Of a stretch of DNA of 53,361 nt, positions 32,676 to 41,505 are shown piece after piece (the first letter of the stretch is position 1; each line of letters starts with the position of its first letter). The translations under genes and the position numbers were made by a program. The DNA is taken from NCBI RefSeq assembly GCF_014656195.1, contig NZ_BNBY01000011.1, positions 1 through 53,361 of the forward strand. The letters run 5' to 3'. Under the pieces are notes generated by a model. That model searched no databases and was not told where the DNA came from. It saw only the letters and a list, made by a program, of their open reading frames with translations. This DNA is from Kitasatospora xanthocidica. GTDB taxonomy: Bacteria > Actinomycetota > Actinomycetes > Streptomycetales > Streptomycetaceae.

Positions 32676-33656
32676 TCAGTACTGGCGGTTGGGCAGGGCC
32701 GCGGTGGCCTGCTCGGGGGTGAAGGTGCCCTCCTCGGTCTTGATCCGCCGCGGCACCTGCTCACCCGCCTTGACCTTCTTCACCAGGTCCATCAGCTGGT
32801 CGCCGAGCAGCGGGTTGCACTCGACGTCGTAGTTGATCTTCCCCTGGCTCATCGCGGTGAAGGCGTCCTTGACGCCGTCCACGGAGACGATCTTGATGTC
32901 GGTGCCCGGCTTCTTCCCGGCCTCCTCGATCGCCTGGATCGCGCCGAGCGCCATGTCGTCGTTGTGCGCGTACAGCACGTCGATCTTCGGCTGGGACTTC
33001 AGGAAGGCCTGCATGACCTCCTTGCCCTTGGCGCGGGTGAAGTCGCCGGTCTGCGAGGCGACCACCTTGAACTTGGGCTCACCCTTGGTGGCGTCCGCGA
33101 AGCCGGACTTGCGGTCGTTGGCCGGCGCCGAACCGGTGGTGCCCTCCAGCTGGACGATGTTCACGTCGGCACTGTTGTTCGCGTACTCCTTGACCAGCCA
33201 GTCGCCGGCCTTCTTGCCCTCCTCGACGAAGTCCGAGCCGAGGAAGGAGACGTAGAGCGACTCGTCCTTGGAGTCCACCGCGCGGTCGGTCAGGACCACC
33301 GGGATGTGCGCGTCCTTGGCCTCCTTCAGGACGGTGTCCCAACCCGACTCCACCACCGGCGAGAAGGCGATCACGTCGACCTTCTGCTGGATGAACGAGC
33401 GGATCGCCTTGATCTGGTTCTCCTGCTTCTGCTGCGCGTCGGAGAACTTCAGCTCGACGCCCGCCTTCTTCGCGGACTCCTGGATCGACTTGGTGTTGGC
33501 GGTGCGCCAGCCACTCTCCGCGCCGACCTGGGAGAAGCCCACCACGAGCTTGTGGCCGGAGCCCTTGTCGGCGGAGCCTCCGCCACCGGAGCCACAGGCG
33601 GTGAGGACGGTGACCATCGCACCGGCGACCAGGGATGCCGCAACTCTCTTGGACAT
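32676..33656 (-). CDS. ytfQ: Galactofuranose/pentofuranose-binding lipoprotein (YtfQ-like)
   Basis: A 326-residue periplasmic-type binding protein made as a lipoprotein (TVLTAC lipobox, Cys near residue 21, then Gly/Ser linker). VGFSQVGAESGWRTANTKSI, FSPVVESGWDTVLKEAKDA and LGSDFVEEGKKAGDWL closely follow YtfQ, which binds galactofuranose. LYAHNDDMALGAIQAIEEAG is the shared hinge/sugar site. In an organism with arabinogalactan- and arabinoxylan-degrading enzymes around it, arabinofuranose is a plausible ligand too. First gene of the importer operon; a near-perfect LacI-type operator lies 230 bases upstream. Confidence 0.88.
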   Translation of the reverse strand: MSKRVAASLVAGAMVTVLTACGSGGGGSADKGSGHKLVVGFSQVGAESGWRTANTKSIQESAKKAGVELKFSDAQQKQENQIKAIRSFIQQKVDVIAFSPVVESGWDTVLKEAKDAHIPVVLTDRAVDSKDESLYVSFLGSDFVEEGKKAGDWLVKEYANNSADVNIVQLEGTTGSAPANDRKSGFADATKGEPKFKVVASQTGDFTRAKGKEVMQAFLKSQPKIDVLYAHNDDMALGAIQAIEEAGKKPGTDIKIVSVDGVKDAFTAMSQGKINYDVECNPLLGDQLMDLVKKVKAGEQVPRRIKTEEGTFTPEQATAALPNRQY

Positions 33657-33841
33657 GTGGGGACTTCCTCTCGGGATCGTCTATCGCACGGACGGCGGCA
33701 CCGGCCGGCTTTCACGGGGATCAGGGCGGGACGACTGGGCGAAGGCTAAAAGGGGCGGAACGGCTGAGCCGGACGGCTGAACGAGACGACCGGGCGAGAC
33801 GAACGGTGCGAGGCGCGACCCGAGGAGGGCGCGCCATCTCG

Positions 33842-33857
33842 TCCGTGTTAACGCGGA
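33842..33857. promoter_or_regulatory. Near-perfect palindrome with GTTAAC core
   Basis: TCCGTGTTAACGCGGA is self-complementary except for one pair (T/G). It lies 31 bases from the LacI-type operator at 33888 and may be a second, weaker site of the same regulator. Confidence 0.4.
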
Positions 33858-33887
33858 GTGGTGACGGTGTTTCGCTTGAGACCAGAT

Positions 33888-33901
33888 TGTTAACGCTAAC
33901 A
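33888..33901. promoter_or_regulatory. LacI-type operator of the furanose importer
   Basis: TGTTAACGCTAACA, embedded in GATTGTTA...TAACAATC (33885-33904), a palindrome apart from one central base pair. It shares the TGTTA-CG-TAACA plan with the sites at 46506 and 21884. Confidence 0.65.
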
Positions 33902-34132
33902 ATCGGGCCGACAAGCCCCACTCCAGCCCGTTATCCAATCTTGACCAGCGTCAGCGCGGCCGGGACACCCGACCCGGACCCCTGATCCACACCGACCGGA
34001 CGCACCGTGCCACGATCCACTCCAGCTGTTGACGAACCATCGGGAATTGGCCGGATTTCTGCGTCCATGGCATCAACTCCCGCTTGTTTATCGCCTCTTG
34101 ACGCACCCACCGCCCGACTGGCTTCATGGGCA

Positions 34133-34146
34133 TGGGAGCGCTCCCA
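34133..34146. promoter_or_regulatory. CebR box
   Basis: TGGGAGCGCTCCCA is the canonical 14-bp operator of CebR, the cellobiose/cellotriose-sensing LacI repressor of streptomycetes, found here perfectly conserved 54 bases upstream of the GH9 start. The cebR gene itself is not in this window. Confidence 0.9.
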
Positions 34147-34200
34147 CATTTCGGGCTCCCACCCCGTCCCCCGCATCCCCCTGAAGGAAGGCTCCCACCC

Positions 34201-36684
34201 ATGCCTCCCCTCCTCCCCGGCCGCGGGCTGCCCCGCCGCGCGGCCGCCGCGCTGACCGGCCTGGCCCTGGCCGCCGGCGGGCTCACCGCCGCCGCTGCCG
34301 CCCCGGCCACCGCCACCACGGCCGCCACCGCGGTGGCCCCGGCCTCCGACTTCCCGGTCCGTGTGAACCAGCTCGGCTACCTGCCGGACGGCCCCAAGCG
34401 GGCCACCGTGGTCAGTTCGGCGACCGCCCCGCTCGCCTGGCAGCTGCGCGACGCCTCCGGCGCCCAGGTCGCCGCCGGCACCACCACGGTGCACGGCGCC
34501 GACCAGGCGTCCGGCCAGTCCACCCACCTGGCGGACTTCGGCGGGTACACCGGCACCGGCACCGGCTTCACCCTGGTCGTGGACGGCCGGGCGAGCCACC
34601 CCTTCGCCATCTCGGCCGCCCTGTACGACGGGCTGCGCGCCGACAGCATGTCGTTCTTCTACCAGCAGCGCAGCGGCATCGCCATCGACCCGGCGCTGGC
34701 CGGCAGCGCGTACGCCCGCCCCGCCGGCCACCTGGGGGTGGCACCGAACAAGGGCGACACCAGCGTGCCGTGCCAGACCGGAGTGTGCGACTACCGGCTG
34801 GACGTCCGCGGCGGCTGGTACGACGCCGGCGACCAGGGCAAGTACGTGGTCAACGGCGGCATCGCCACCTGGGAGCTGGTCAACTCCTTCGAGCGGGCGC
34901 GCCGTTCCGGCGGCGACGCGGCCGTCGGCGACGCCACGCTGCGCGTTCCCGAGCGCGGCAACGGGATCCCGGACGTGCTGGACGAGGCCCGCTGGGAACT
35001 GGACTTCCTGCTGCGGATGCAGGTCCCGGACGGCAAGCCGCTGGCCGGCATGGCCTTCCACAAGATGCACGACGCGCAGTGGACCGGCCTGCCGACCCGG
35101 CCCGAACTCGACGACCAGCAGCGCGAGCTGCACAAGCCGTCGACGGCCGCCACGCTCAACCTGGCCGCCACCGCGGCCCAGTGCGCCCGGGTGTACGCGC
35201 CCTACGACGCCGCCTTCGCCGCCCGCTGCCTGGACGCGGCCCGCCGTGCCTGGGCGGCGGCCAAGGCCAACCCGAACGTCCTCGCCCTGGCCACCGACAA
35301 CACCGGCGGCGGCGCGTACGAGGACGCCGACGCCTCCGACGAGTTCTACTGGGCAGCGGCCGAACTCCTCGCCACCACCGGCGAGTCGCAGTACCGGGAC
35401 GCCGTCACCTCCTCGCCGCACCACACCAAGCCGGTCGACGCGTTCTGGTGGGGCGGCACCGCGACGCTCGGCCGGATCACCCTCGCCACCGTGCCCGGCG
35501 TGGCCCTGCCCGCCGACGACATGGCCCGGCTGCGCGGCCAGTTGACCGCGGCCGCCGACGGCTACCTCTCCACCATGGCCGGACAGGGCTACGCGGCCCC
35601 GATCCCCGCCGACGGCTACGTCTGGGGCTCCAACAGCTCCGTCGCCAACAACGCGATGGTGATGGCCGTCGCCTACGAGCTGACCGGCGCCGCGCGCTAC
35701 CGGGCCGGCGCACTGGAGACGATGGACTACCTGCTGGGCCGCAACGCCCTGGACCGCTCCTACGTGACGGGCTACGGGGAGCGGGCCTCCGAGAACCAGC
35801 ACCACCGGTTCTGGGCACACCAGAACGACGCCTCGCTGCCGCACCCGCCGGCCGGCTCCTTCGCGGGCGGCCCGGACGCCGGCCTGGAGGACCCGGTGGC
35901 CAAGGCCCAACTGGCGGGCTGCGCACCGGCGGCCTGCTACGTCGACGACATCGGCTCGTACTCGACCAACGAGGTCGCGATCAACTGGAACGCCTCGCTG
36001 GCCTGGCTGGCGGCGTTCGCCGCCGAGCGGCGGCCGGCGCCGGCGGTGCCCGCCGTGCAGGTGGCCCCGACGGCCGTGACCGTCCCCGAGGGCGGCTCCG
36101 CGACGGTGGCGGTGAGGCTTTCGGCCGCCCCCGCCCAGAACGTCACGGTGACGGTCACCCGCGCCTCGGGCGACACCGACCTGACCGCGGTCACCACCTC
36201 GCTGGTCTTCACCCCGGCCGACTGGGCCACCCCGCGGCAGGTCACGGTGTCGGCGGCGCAGGACGCCGACACCGTGGCGGGCAGCGCGGTGTTCACCGTC
36301 GGCGGTCCGGGCGTACGGACGGCGACCTTCACCGCGACCGAGGCGGACGACGACACCACACCGCCCCCGGCGTCCTGCTCGGTGGCGTACAAGGTCGACA
36401 ACGCGTGGGGCAACGGGTTCACCGCCACCGTCACCGTGCGGAACACCGGCACCTCGACCGTCTCCGGCTGGACGCTCGGCTGGAGCTTCCCGGGTGACCA
36501 GCGGATCTCCAGCACCTGGAACGCCACGGCGGCCCAGTCCGGGGCCGCCGTGACCGCGCGGGACGCCGGCTGGAACGGCACTCTCGCCCCCGGCGCGAGT
36601 GCCGGCCTCGGCTTCCAGGCGACGTACTCCGGCGCCAACACGGCACCGGCCCGGTTCACCCTGAACGGCGCCGACTGCGCCTGA
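34201..36684 (+). CDS. Secreted GH9 endoglucanase with N-terminal Ig-like (CelD_N) domain, Calx-beta-like linker and CBM2
   Basis: An 827-residue secreted cellulase. Signal peptide to about residue 40; Ig-like CelD_N domain (FPVRVNQLGYLPDGPKRATVV, about 50-135); GH9 (alpha/alpha)6 barrel with GGWYDAGDQGKYV (catalytic-base Asp region) and STNEVAINWNASLAWL (proton-donor Glu, about residue 590); a Calx-beta-like domain (VTVPEGGSATVAVRLSAAP, about 620-715); and a C-terminal cellulose-binding CBM2 (CSVAYKVDNAWGNGFTATV, about 725-827, with Cys at both ends). ATG at 34201 is chosen for its GAAGGAAGG site; upstream codons in frame precede the CebR box. Induced by cello-oligosaccharides by inference from the box. 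Confidence 0.93.
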   Translation: MPPLLPGRGLPRRAAAALTGLALAAGGLTAAAAAPATATTAATAVAPASDFPVRVNQLGYLPDGPKRATVVSSATAPLAWQLRDASGAQVAAGTTTVHGADQASGQSTHLADFGGYTGTGTGFTLVVDGRASHPFAISAALYDGLRADSMSFFYQQRSGIAIDPALAGSAYARPAGHLGVAPNKGDTSVPCQTGVCDYRLDVRGGWYDAGDQGKYVVNGGIATWELVNSFERARRSGGDAAVGDATLRVPERGNGIPDVLDEARWELDFLLRMQVPDGKPLAGMAFHKMHDAQWTGLPTRPELDDQQRELHKPSTAATLNLAATAAQCARVYAPYDAAFAARCLDAARRAWAAAKANPNVLALATDNTGGGAYEDADASDEFYWAAAELLATTGESQYRDAVTSSPHHTKPVDAFWWGGTATLGRITLATVPGVALPADDMARLRGQLTAAADGYLSTMAGQGYAAPIPADGYVWGSNSSVANNAMVMAVAYELTGAARYRAGALETMDYLLGRNALDRSYVTGYGERASENQHHRFWAHQNDASLPHPPAGSFAGGPDAGLEDPVAKAQLAGCAPAACYVDDIGSYSTNEVAINWNASLAWLAAFAAERRPAPAVPAVQVAPTAVTVPEGGSATVAVRLSAAPAQNVTVTVTRASGDTDLTAVTTSLVFTPADWATPRQVTVSAAQDADTVAGSAVFTVGGPGVRTATFTATEADDDTTPPPASCSVAYKVDNAWGNGFTATVTVRNTGTSTVSGWTLGWSFPGDQRISSTWNATAAQSGAAVTARDAGWNGTLAPGASAGLGFQATYSGANTAPARFTLNGADCA

Positions 36685-36697
36685 GCACCAGCCCCGA

Positions 36698-36738
36698 CCG
36701 GCTGCCCGCCGCACCGTGACGGTGCGGCGGGCAGCCGG
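36698..36738. terminator. Terminator hairpin, 18-bp perfect stem
   Basis: Bases 36698-36715 are exactly complementary to 36721-36738 with a 5-base loop (GTGAC), 13 bases past the GH9 stop and between convergent genes. Confidence 0.88.
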
Positions 36739-36814
36739 CTTTCCGGGGGGCCGGTCCGGGCGGCGGCAGGGGCTCGTGACTACCGAGCGCCTCCCCGCCG
36801 GCGCGCCCGTGCCG

Positions 36815-38161
36815 TCATCCCAGCGTCCACTGCTGGTTGCTGCCGCCGCTGCAGGTCCACAGCTGGACGGGCGTGCCGTCGGCGGTGGCCAGGCCGGCCA
36901 CGTCCAGGCAGAGCCCCGACTGCACCCCGGTGACGGTCCCGTTCGGGTTCAGCTGCCACTGCTGGTTGGGCTGGCCGTTGCAGGACCAGACGATCGCCTT
37001 GGTGCCGGCGGTGGTGCCGTGCTCGTTGGCGTCCAGGCAGAGCGTGCTGCCGCCGACCGTCACGGTCAGCTGGTTCGACGCCGTACGGGTCCAGGTCTGG
37101 TTGGCGCCGCCGTTGCAGCCGTAGATCTGCTGCTGCGTGCCCGGCGCCGTGCTGGCGTCGGTCAGGCACTTGCCCGCGGCCACCGCGCGCAGCGCGCCGG
37201 TCGTGCCGCCGCCGGAGGACCCGGCGTCCAGGCCCATGAAGTGCACGGCGGTGGCGGCCATCGCGGTGCCCTGCACCGGCAGTTGGTGCCCGGCCCCGGC
37301 GATGCTGTACGCCTCGACCTGGGTGGTGCCGGCGCTGTTGTTGTACCGCGTACGGTTCCAGTTGGCCGAAGGGGTGTCCGTGGCCGACGGCGTCTGGCTG
37401 ACGCCGAGGACGTCGGTCCACTGCTTGATCTCCTCACCGAGGTTGTTGTGGCTCAGGATGGTGTCCGCGGTCCCGTGCCACAGCTGCACCCGGGGCCGGG
37501 GACCGGTGTAGCCGGGATAGGCACCGCGCACCAGGCCGCCCCACTGCCGCGGGGTCATGGAGACCTGCCCCTGGGCGCACGGGCCGTTCCAGCCGCGGAC
37601 GGAGCCGGTGTAGAAGCAGTGGTAGGGCACGCCCATGAACGCCGCGCCCGCCTTGAAGACGTCGGGGTAGTCGGCGAGCATGATGTTCGTCATCATCCCG
37701 CCCGACGACTCCCCGGTCACGTACACGGCGTTGGCGTTGCCGCCGTAGTGCTGCTCCGTGTAGGTGATCATCGACATCAGCCCGACCGGGTCGCTGCCTC
37801 CGTTGCGGGTCGACGCCTGGTCGGAGGAGACGTCCCAGCAGCTCCCGCTGGGGTTCGTCGAGGGGTAGATGACGAGGAACCCGTACCGGTCGGCCAGCGA
37901 CGCGAAGTCGGTGCTCGAGTACATGTACGGCCCCGTCCCCTGGCACCCGTGCAGGGCCAGCAGGATCGGCGGGTTGGCCTTGACGTTGTTCGGCACGTAC
38001 AGGTGCATCTGCAGGCCGGTCGGGTTGGTGCCGAAGTTCGTGATCTGGGTCAGCGACGCGGCGGCGGCCTGGGGGGCCGCCTGCAGGCTCAGGCCGACCG
38101 CGAGGCCGACCGCGGCGAGGATGCCCAGGAGGCGGGACGTTAACGAGCGGGATCGGAACAT
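36815..38161 (-). CDS. Secreted PHB-depolymerase/CE1-like esterase with RICIN (CBM13) domain, contains a TTA codon
   Basis: A 448-residue secreted alpha/beta-hydrolase. Signal peptide to about residue 35; catalytic domain (about 36-320) with ILLALHGCQGTGPYMYSS (oxyanion region), nucleophile elbow GESSGGMM, LWHGTADTILSHNN (acid Asp) and GAGHQLP (His). It resembles acetylxylan/feruloyl esterases and PHB depolymerases annotated as the Esterase_phb family. A RICIN trefoil (about 325-448) follows, favouring a plant polysaccharide ester over PHB. ATG at 38161 has GGAGAGG upstream. Codon 7 is TTA (38141-38143), so bldA control is predicted. Confidence 0.88.
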   Translation of the reverse strand: MFRSRSLTSRLLGILAAVGLAVGLSLQAAPQAAAASLTQITNFGTNPTGLQMHLYVPNNVKANPPILLALHGCQGTGPYMYSSTDFASLADRYGFLVIYPSTNPSGSCWDVSSDQASTRNGGSDPVGLMSMITYTEQHYGGNANAVYVTGESSGGMMTNIMLADYPDVFKAGAAFMGVPYHCFYTGSVRGWNGPCAQGQVSMTPRQWGGLVRGAYPGYTGPRPRVQLWHGTADTILSHNNLGEEIKQWTDVLGVSQTPSATDTPSANWNRTRYNNSAGTTQVEAYSIAGAGHQLPVQGTAMAATAVHFMGLDAGSSGGGTTGALRAVAAGKCLTDASTAPGTQQQIYGCNGGANQTWTRTASNQLTVTVGGSTLCLDANEHGTTAGTKAIVWSCNGQPNQQWQLNPNGTVTGVQSGLCLDVAGLATADGTPVQLWTCSGGSNQQWTLG

Positions 38162-38314
38162 AGGACCTCTCCGTCTGGATTGACGTGCGGCTGAAGGTGG
38201 TTCCGGTGCCACCACGGCAGGAGGACCACCGGTGTGGGGGGTCGGTCCGCCGTGGCCGCCGGCGGCCGGCCGCGCCCCGCGAAGGGCGTGGCCGGCGACC
38301 GGCGCGGGGGCGGG

Positions 38315-40675
38315 TCAGGAGGAGTGGAAGTCCGCGTGCAGGCGCCGGGTGTGGTCCAGCACGCGGACCGGTCCCTCCAGTCGGACGGTGGCGGTGAGCC
38401 GGACGTCGGTACTGGAGGCGGCGACGCGGAGCTCCAGCTCGCCCGGTTCGACGACGCGTCGGCCGTCGCGTCCGGTGAAGGAGGCGAGGTCGGCCGGGAC
38501 GCCGATCCGGACCCGGGTCTCCGCGCCCGCGTCGAGGGTGATCCGCCGGTAGCCGATCAGCCGCTGCACCGGCTGGACGACGCTGGCGACGGGGTCGTGC
38601 AGGTAGAGCTGGACGGTCTCGCTGCCGCGCCGGTCGCCGGTGTTCCGCAGGGTGAAGGCGAGGCCGACCGCCCCGTCGGTCGCGGCGGCGGCCCGCTCCA
38701 CCTCCAGGTCGGTCCAGGCGAAGGCCGTGTAGCCGATGCCGTGCCCGAATCCGAACGCGGGGGTGGGGTCGGTGCTGGACACCTCGCTCGGTCCGGCCAG
38801 CCGGGCGGCGAGGTAGGTGGAGGGCTGGACGCCCGGCCGGGCCGGGATGCTGACGGGCAGTCGGCCCGAGGGGTTGGTCCGGCCGCTGAGCACGGCGGCG
38901 ACGGCCTCGGTGCCGGCCTCGCCGGGGAAGAAGGTCTGCACGAGCGCCGCCGCCTCGGTCGCCGCGCGTCCCAGCGCGTAGGGGCGGCCGGCCAGCAGCA
39001 CCGGCACGACCCGTCTGCCGGTGTCCAGCAGGGCGTCCAGCAACTGCCGCTGCACCCCGGGCAGTTCCAGGGACTCCACGTCGCAGCCCTCGCCGCTGGT
39101 GCCGCGCCCGAACAGGCCGGCCCGGTCGCCGAGGGCGACGATCACGACATCCGCCCACCGGGCCGCCTCGACGGCCTCGGCGAAGCCGGAGGTGTCGGAG
39201 CCGTCGACGCTCGCCCCGGCCGCGGTCCGGATCTCGCTGCCGGGGAACTCGGCCGCCAACGCCTGTCTCAGCGTGGGCAGTTCGATGCCGACCGGGACAT
39301 CGGGGTGCTGGCTGCCGACGTGCACGGGGAAGGCGTAGCAGCCGAGCACCGCCGTCGGGGTGTCGGCGTTGGGGCCGATCAGCGCGATCCGGCGCGGGTC
39401 GCGCAGCGGCAGGGTGCCGTCGTTGCGCAGCAGCACCACGGCCTGCTCGGCGATCTCCCGGGCCAGGGCGCGGTTCTCCGGTCCGTCCAGGTCGACCGAG
39501 CCGCGCAGTTCGCGCGGGTCGTCGAGCCGGCGGCCGGAGAGCGCCGCCGGGACGGCGTCCCAGTCCGGGTCCAGCAGGCCGAGCTGGGCCTTCTGCACCA
39601 GCACCCGGCGCAGCGCCCGGTCGACCAGCGCCTCGGGCACCGTCCCGTCCTCGACGGCGCGCAGCAGCGGCTCGCCGAAGGTCTTCACCGTCGGCAGCTC
39701 CACGTCCACGCCGCTGGCCAGGGCGAGGGCGGCGGCCTCGGCCCAGTCTCCGGCGACGCCGTGCAGCACCTTGAGGAAGGCGATGCCGAAGTAGTCGGCG
39801 ACCACCGTCCCCTCGAAGCCCCAGGTGTCCCGCAGCAGCCCGGTGAGCAGCGCCTCGTCGGCGGCCGAGGGGACGCCGTCGGTGTCGGTGTAGGCGTGCA
39901 TGACCGAGCGGGGCCGGCCCTCGCGCACCGCCATCTCGAAGGGCGGGAGGATCACGTCGGCACGCTCGCGGACGCCCATGCCCACGGGGGCGAGGTTGCG
40001 TCCGGCGCGCGAGGCCGAGTAGCCCGCGAAGTGCTTGAGCGTGGCCACGATCCCCGCGGACTCCAGGCCCTGCACATAGGCGGTGGCTACCGTGCCGACC
40101 AGGTACGGGTCTTCGCCGATGGTCTCCTCGACCCGGCCCCAGCGGGCGTCGCGGACGACGTCGAGGACCGGGGAGAGGCCCTGGTGGACACCGACCGCGC
40201 GCATGTCGCGGCCGATGGCCGCCGCCATCCGCCGGATCAGGTCCGGATCGAAGGTGGCGCCCCAGGAGAGCGGCACCGGGTACGCGGTGGCGCCCCAGGC
40301 GGCGAAGCCGGCCAGGCACTCCTCGTGCGCCAGGGCCGGAATGCCGAACCGATTGGCGGCGGCGATGCGCTGCTGGCTGCGGGCGAGCGAGAGCGCGCCC
40401 AGCGCCGGGTCGACCGGCACCGTGCCGAAGGGCCGGGTCAACTGGCCCAGTCCGGACGGGAGCAGGTCGTCGAGGTCGGGCGGCTCCTCCATGTCGTGCT
40501 GGTGCGGGGCGACGTCGCCGCCCTCGTCGGAGGCGCCGACCCAGACGCCGACGAGCTGCGCCAGCTTCTCCGGCAGCGTCATCACGGCGATCAGGGCCTG
40601 CGCGCGTTCTTCGGGGCTGAGCGCGCGGTCGTGCCAGCGGCTGGTCGGGTCTGTGGACGGGACGGCCAGGTTCAT
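38315..40675 (-). CDS. bxlA: GH3 beta-xylosidase/beta-glucosidase (BxlA-like, cytoplasmic)
   Basis: A 786-residue GH3 enzyme with no signal peptide: N-terminal barrel (VGVHQGLSPVLDVVRDARWGRVEETIGEDP, LKHFAGYS, and TVVADYFGIAFL with the nucleophile Asp), alpha/beta sandwich (ALIGPNADTPTAVLGCY, GEGCDVESLELPG) and a fibronectin-III-like end (LYLHDPVASVVQPVQRLIGY). It would split imported xylo- or cello-oligosaccharides. ATG at 40675 is used; a GTG at 40687 overlapping the permease stop (GTGA) is a real alternative, as its ribosome site position is ambiguous. Last gene of the bxl-like operon; the symbol rests on gene order and on bxl precedent in Streptomyces. Confidence 0.87.
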   Translation of the reverse strand: MNLAVPSTDPTSRWHDRALSPEERAQALIAVMTLPEKLAQLVGVWVGASDEGGDVAPHQHDMEEPPDLDDLLPSGLGQLTRPFGTVPVDPALGALSLARSQQRIAAANRFGIPALAHEECLAGFAAWGATAYPVPLSWGATFDPDLIRRMAAAIGRDMRAVGVHQGLSPVLDVVRDARWGRVEETIGEDPYLVGTVATAYVQGLESAGIVATLKHFAGYSASRAGRNLAPVGMGVRERADVILPPFEMAVREGRPRSVMHAYTDTDGVPSAADEALLTGLLRDTWGFEGTVVADYFGIAFLKVLHGVAGDWAEAAALALASGVDVELPTVKTFGEPLLRAVEDGTVPEALVDRALRRVLVQKAQLGLLDPDWDAVPAALSGRRLDDPRELRGSVDLDGPENRALAREIAEQAVVLLRNDGTLPLRDPRRIALIGPNADTPTAVLGCYAFPVHVGSQHPDVPVGIELPTLRQALAAEFPGSEIRTAAGASVDGSDTSGFAEAVEAARWADVVIVALGDRAGLFGRGTSGEGCDVESLELPGVQRQLLDALLDTGRRVVPVLLAGRPYALGRAATEAAALVQTFFPGEAGTEAVAAVLSGRTNPSGRLPVSIPARPGVQPSTYLAARLAGPSEVSSTDPTPAFGFGHGIGYTAFAWTDLEVERAAAATDGAVGLAFTLRNTGDRRGSETVQLYLHDPVASVVQPVQRLIGYRRITLDAGAETRVRIGVPADLASFTGRDGRRVVEPGELELRVAASSTDVRLTATVRLEGPVRVLDHTRRLHADFHSS

Positions 40676-40683
40676 GTTGCCGG

Positions 40684-41505
40684 TCACTTTCCTCCGACGC
40701 CCATGAGGCCCTGGACCAAGGCGCGTCGGGCGAACAGGTAGACGATGAAGACGGGGAGCATCGACAGCACGACGGCGCTGAGCAGGCCGGGCACGTCGAC
40801 GCCGTGCTCGGTCTGGAAGTTGTACAGGCCGAGGGTGATGACCTTGGTGCTCTCCGACTGGGTGAGGATCAGGGGGAACAGGAAGCCGTTCCACGCCTGC
40901 AGCGCGGCGAAGACCACGACGGACGAGAGGCCGCCCCGGGACAGCGGCAGCACCAGCTGCCAGAACACCCGCCACGGCGAGGCCCCGTCCATGGCCATGG
41001 CCTCGTAGAGTTCGCCGGTGATGTCCCGCATGGCGCCGGTGAGGACCAGCGTGCACACCGGCAGGCAGAACGCCGCGGTGGGCAGGATGACGCCGATCAG
41101 GTGGTCGTAGAGGCCGGCCTTGCTGATGACGTAGAACATCGGCACGATCACGGCCTGGGCCGGGATCGCCAGCCCCAGCAGGAAGATCCGGAAGACGGTG
41201 CCGATGGTCCTGCCCCGGGCCCGTACGATCGCGTAGGACAGCGGGGGCACCACGAGCAGCACGATCGCGACCACGCTCACGGTGACCAGGAGCGTGTTGA
41301 GGAAGTCCTGGCCGAAGCCGTTGGAGAAGTCGTCGAGGTAGTTCTGCAGGGTCAGCTGCGAGGGAAAGGTGAGCGGACCCTGCGAGGAGTAGTTGGCGCG
41401 GGTCCGGAACGTCGCGATCAGCAGGACGTACAGCGGGAAGCCCACCAGGGCCAGCCAGACCAGCGAGCCGAGTCCGGCGAGGTAGTTCGGGCGCCGTCGT
41501 ATCAC
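40684..41505 (-). CDS. bxlG: Sugar ABC permease, MalG type (BxlG-like)
   Basis: A 273-residue permease with six helices and the EAA loop ELYEAMAMDGASPWRVFWQLVLP. GTG at 41505 overlaps the upstream permease stop (GTGA). Partner in a CUT1 importer with no dedicated ATPase in the operon (MsiK-type sharing expected). Gene order binding protein - permease - permease - GH3 with a divergent LacI matches the bxlEFGA-bxlR xylobiose system. Confidence 0.88.
   Translation of the reverse strand: MIRRRPNYLAGLGSLVWLALVGFPLYVLLIATFRTRANYSSQGPLTFPSQLTLQNYLDDFSNGFGQDFLNTLLVTVSVVAIVLLVVPPLSYAIVRARGRTIGTVFRIFLLGLAIPAQAVIVPMFYVISKAGLYDHLIGVILPTAAFCLPVCTLVLTGAMRDITGELYEAMAMDGASPWRVFWQLVLPLSRGGLSSVVVFAALQAWNGFLFPLILTQSESTKVITLGLYNFQTEHGVDVPGLLSAVVLSMLPVFIVYLFARRALVQGLMGVGGK

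Larger units (their letters stand above)
33657..34200. other. 544-base divergent control region between furanose importer and GH9 cellulase
   Basis: No gene is supported here. It contains a LacI-type operator (33888-33901), a second palindrome (33842-33857) on the importer side, and a perfect CebR box (34133-34146) on the cellulase side, so two sugar-sensing systems meet in it. Confidence 0.6.

Noticed and set aside
32555..32764. Upstream extension of the YtfR-like ATPase frame
   Set aside because: Low-complexity Pro/Arg sequence before a GTG with a GAGAGGAG site; no family homology expected in that stretch.
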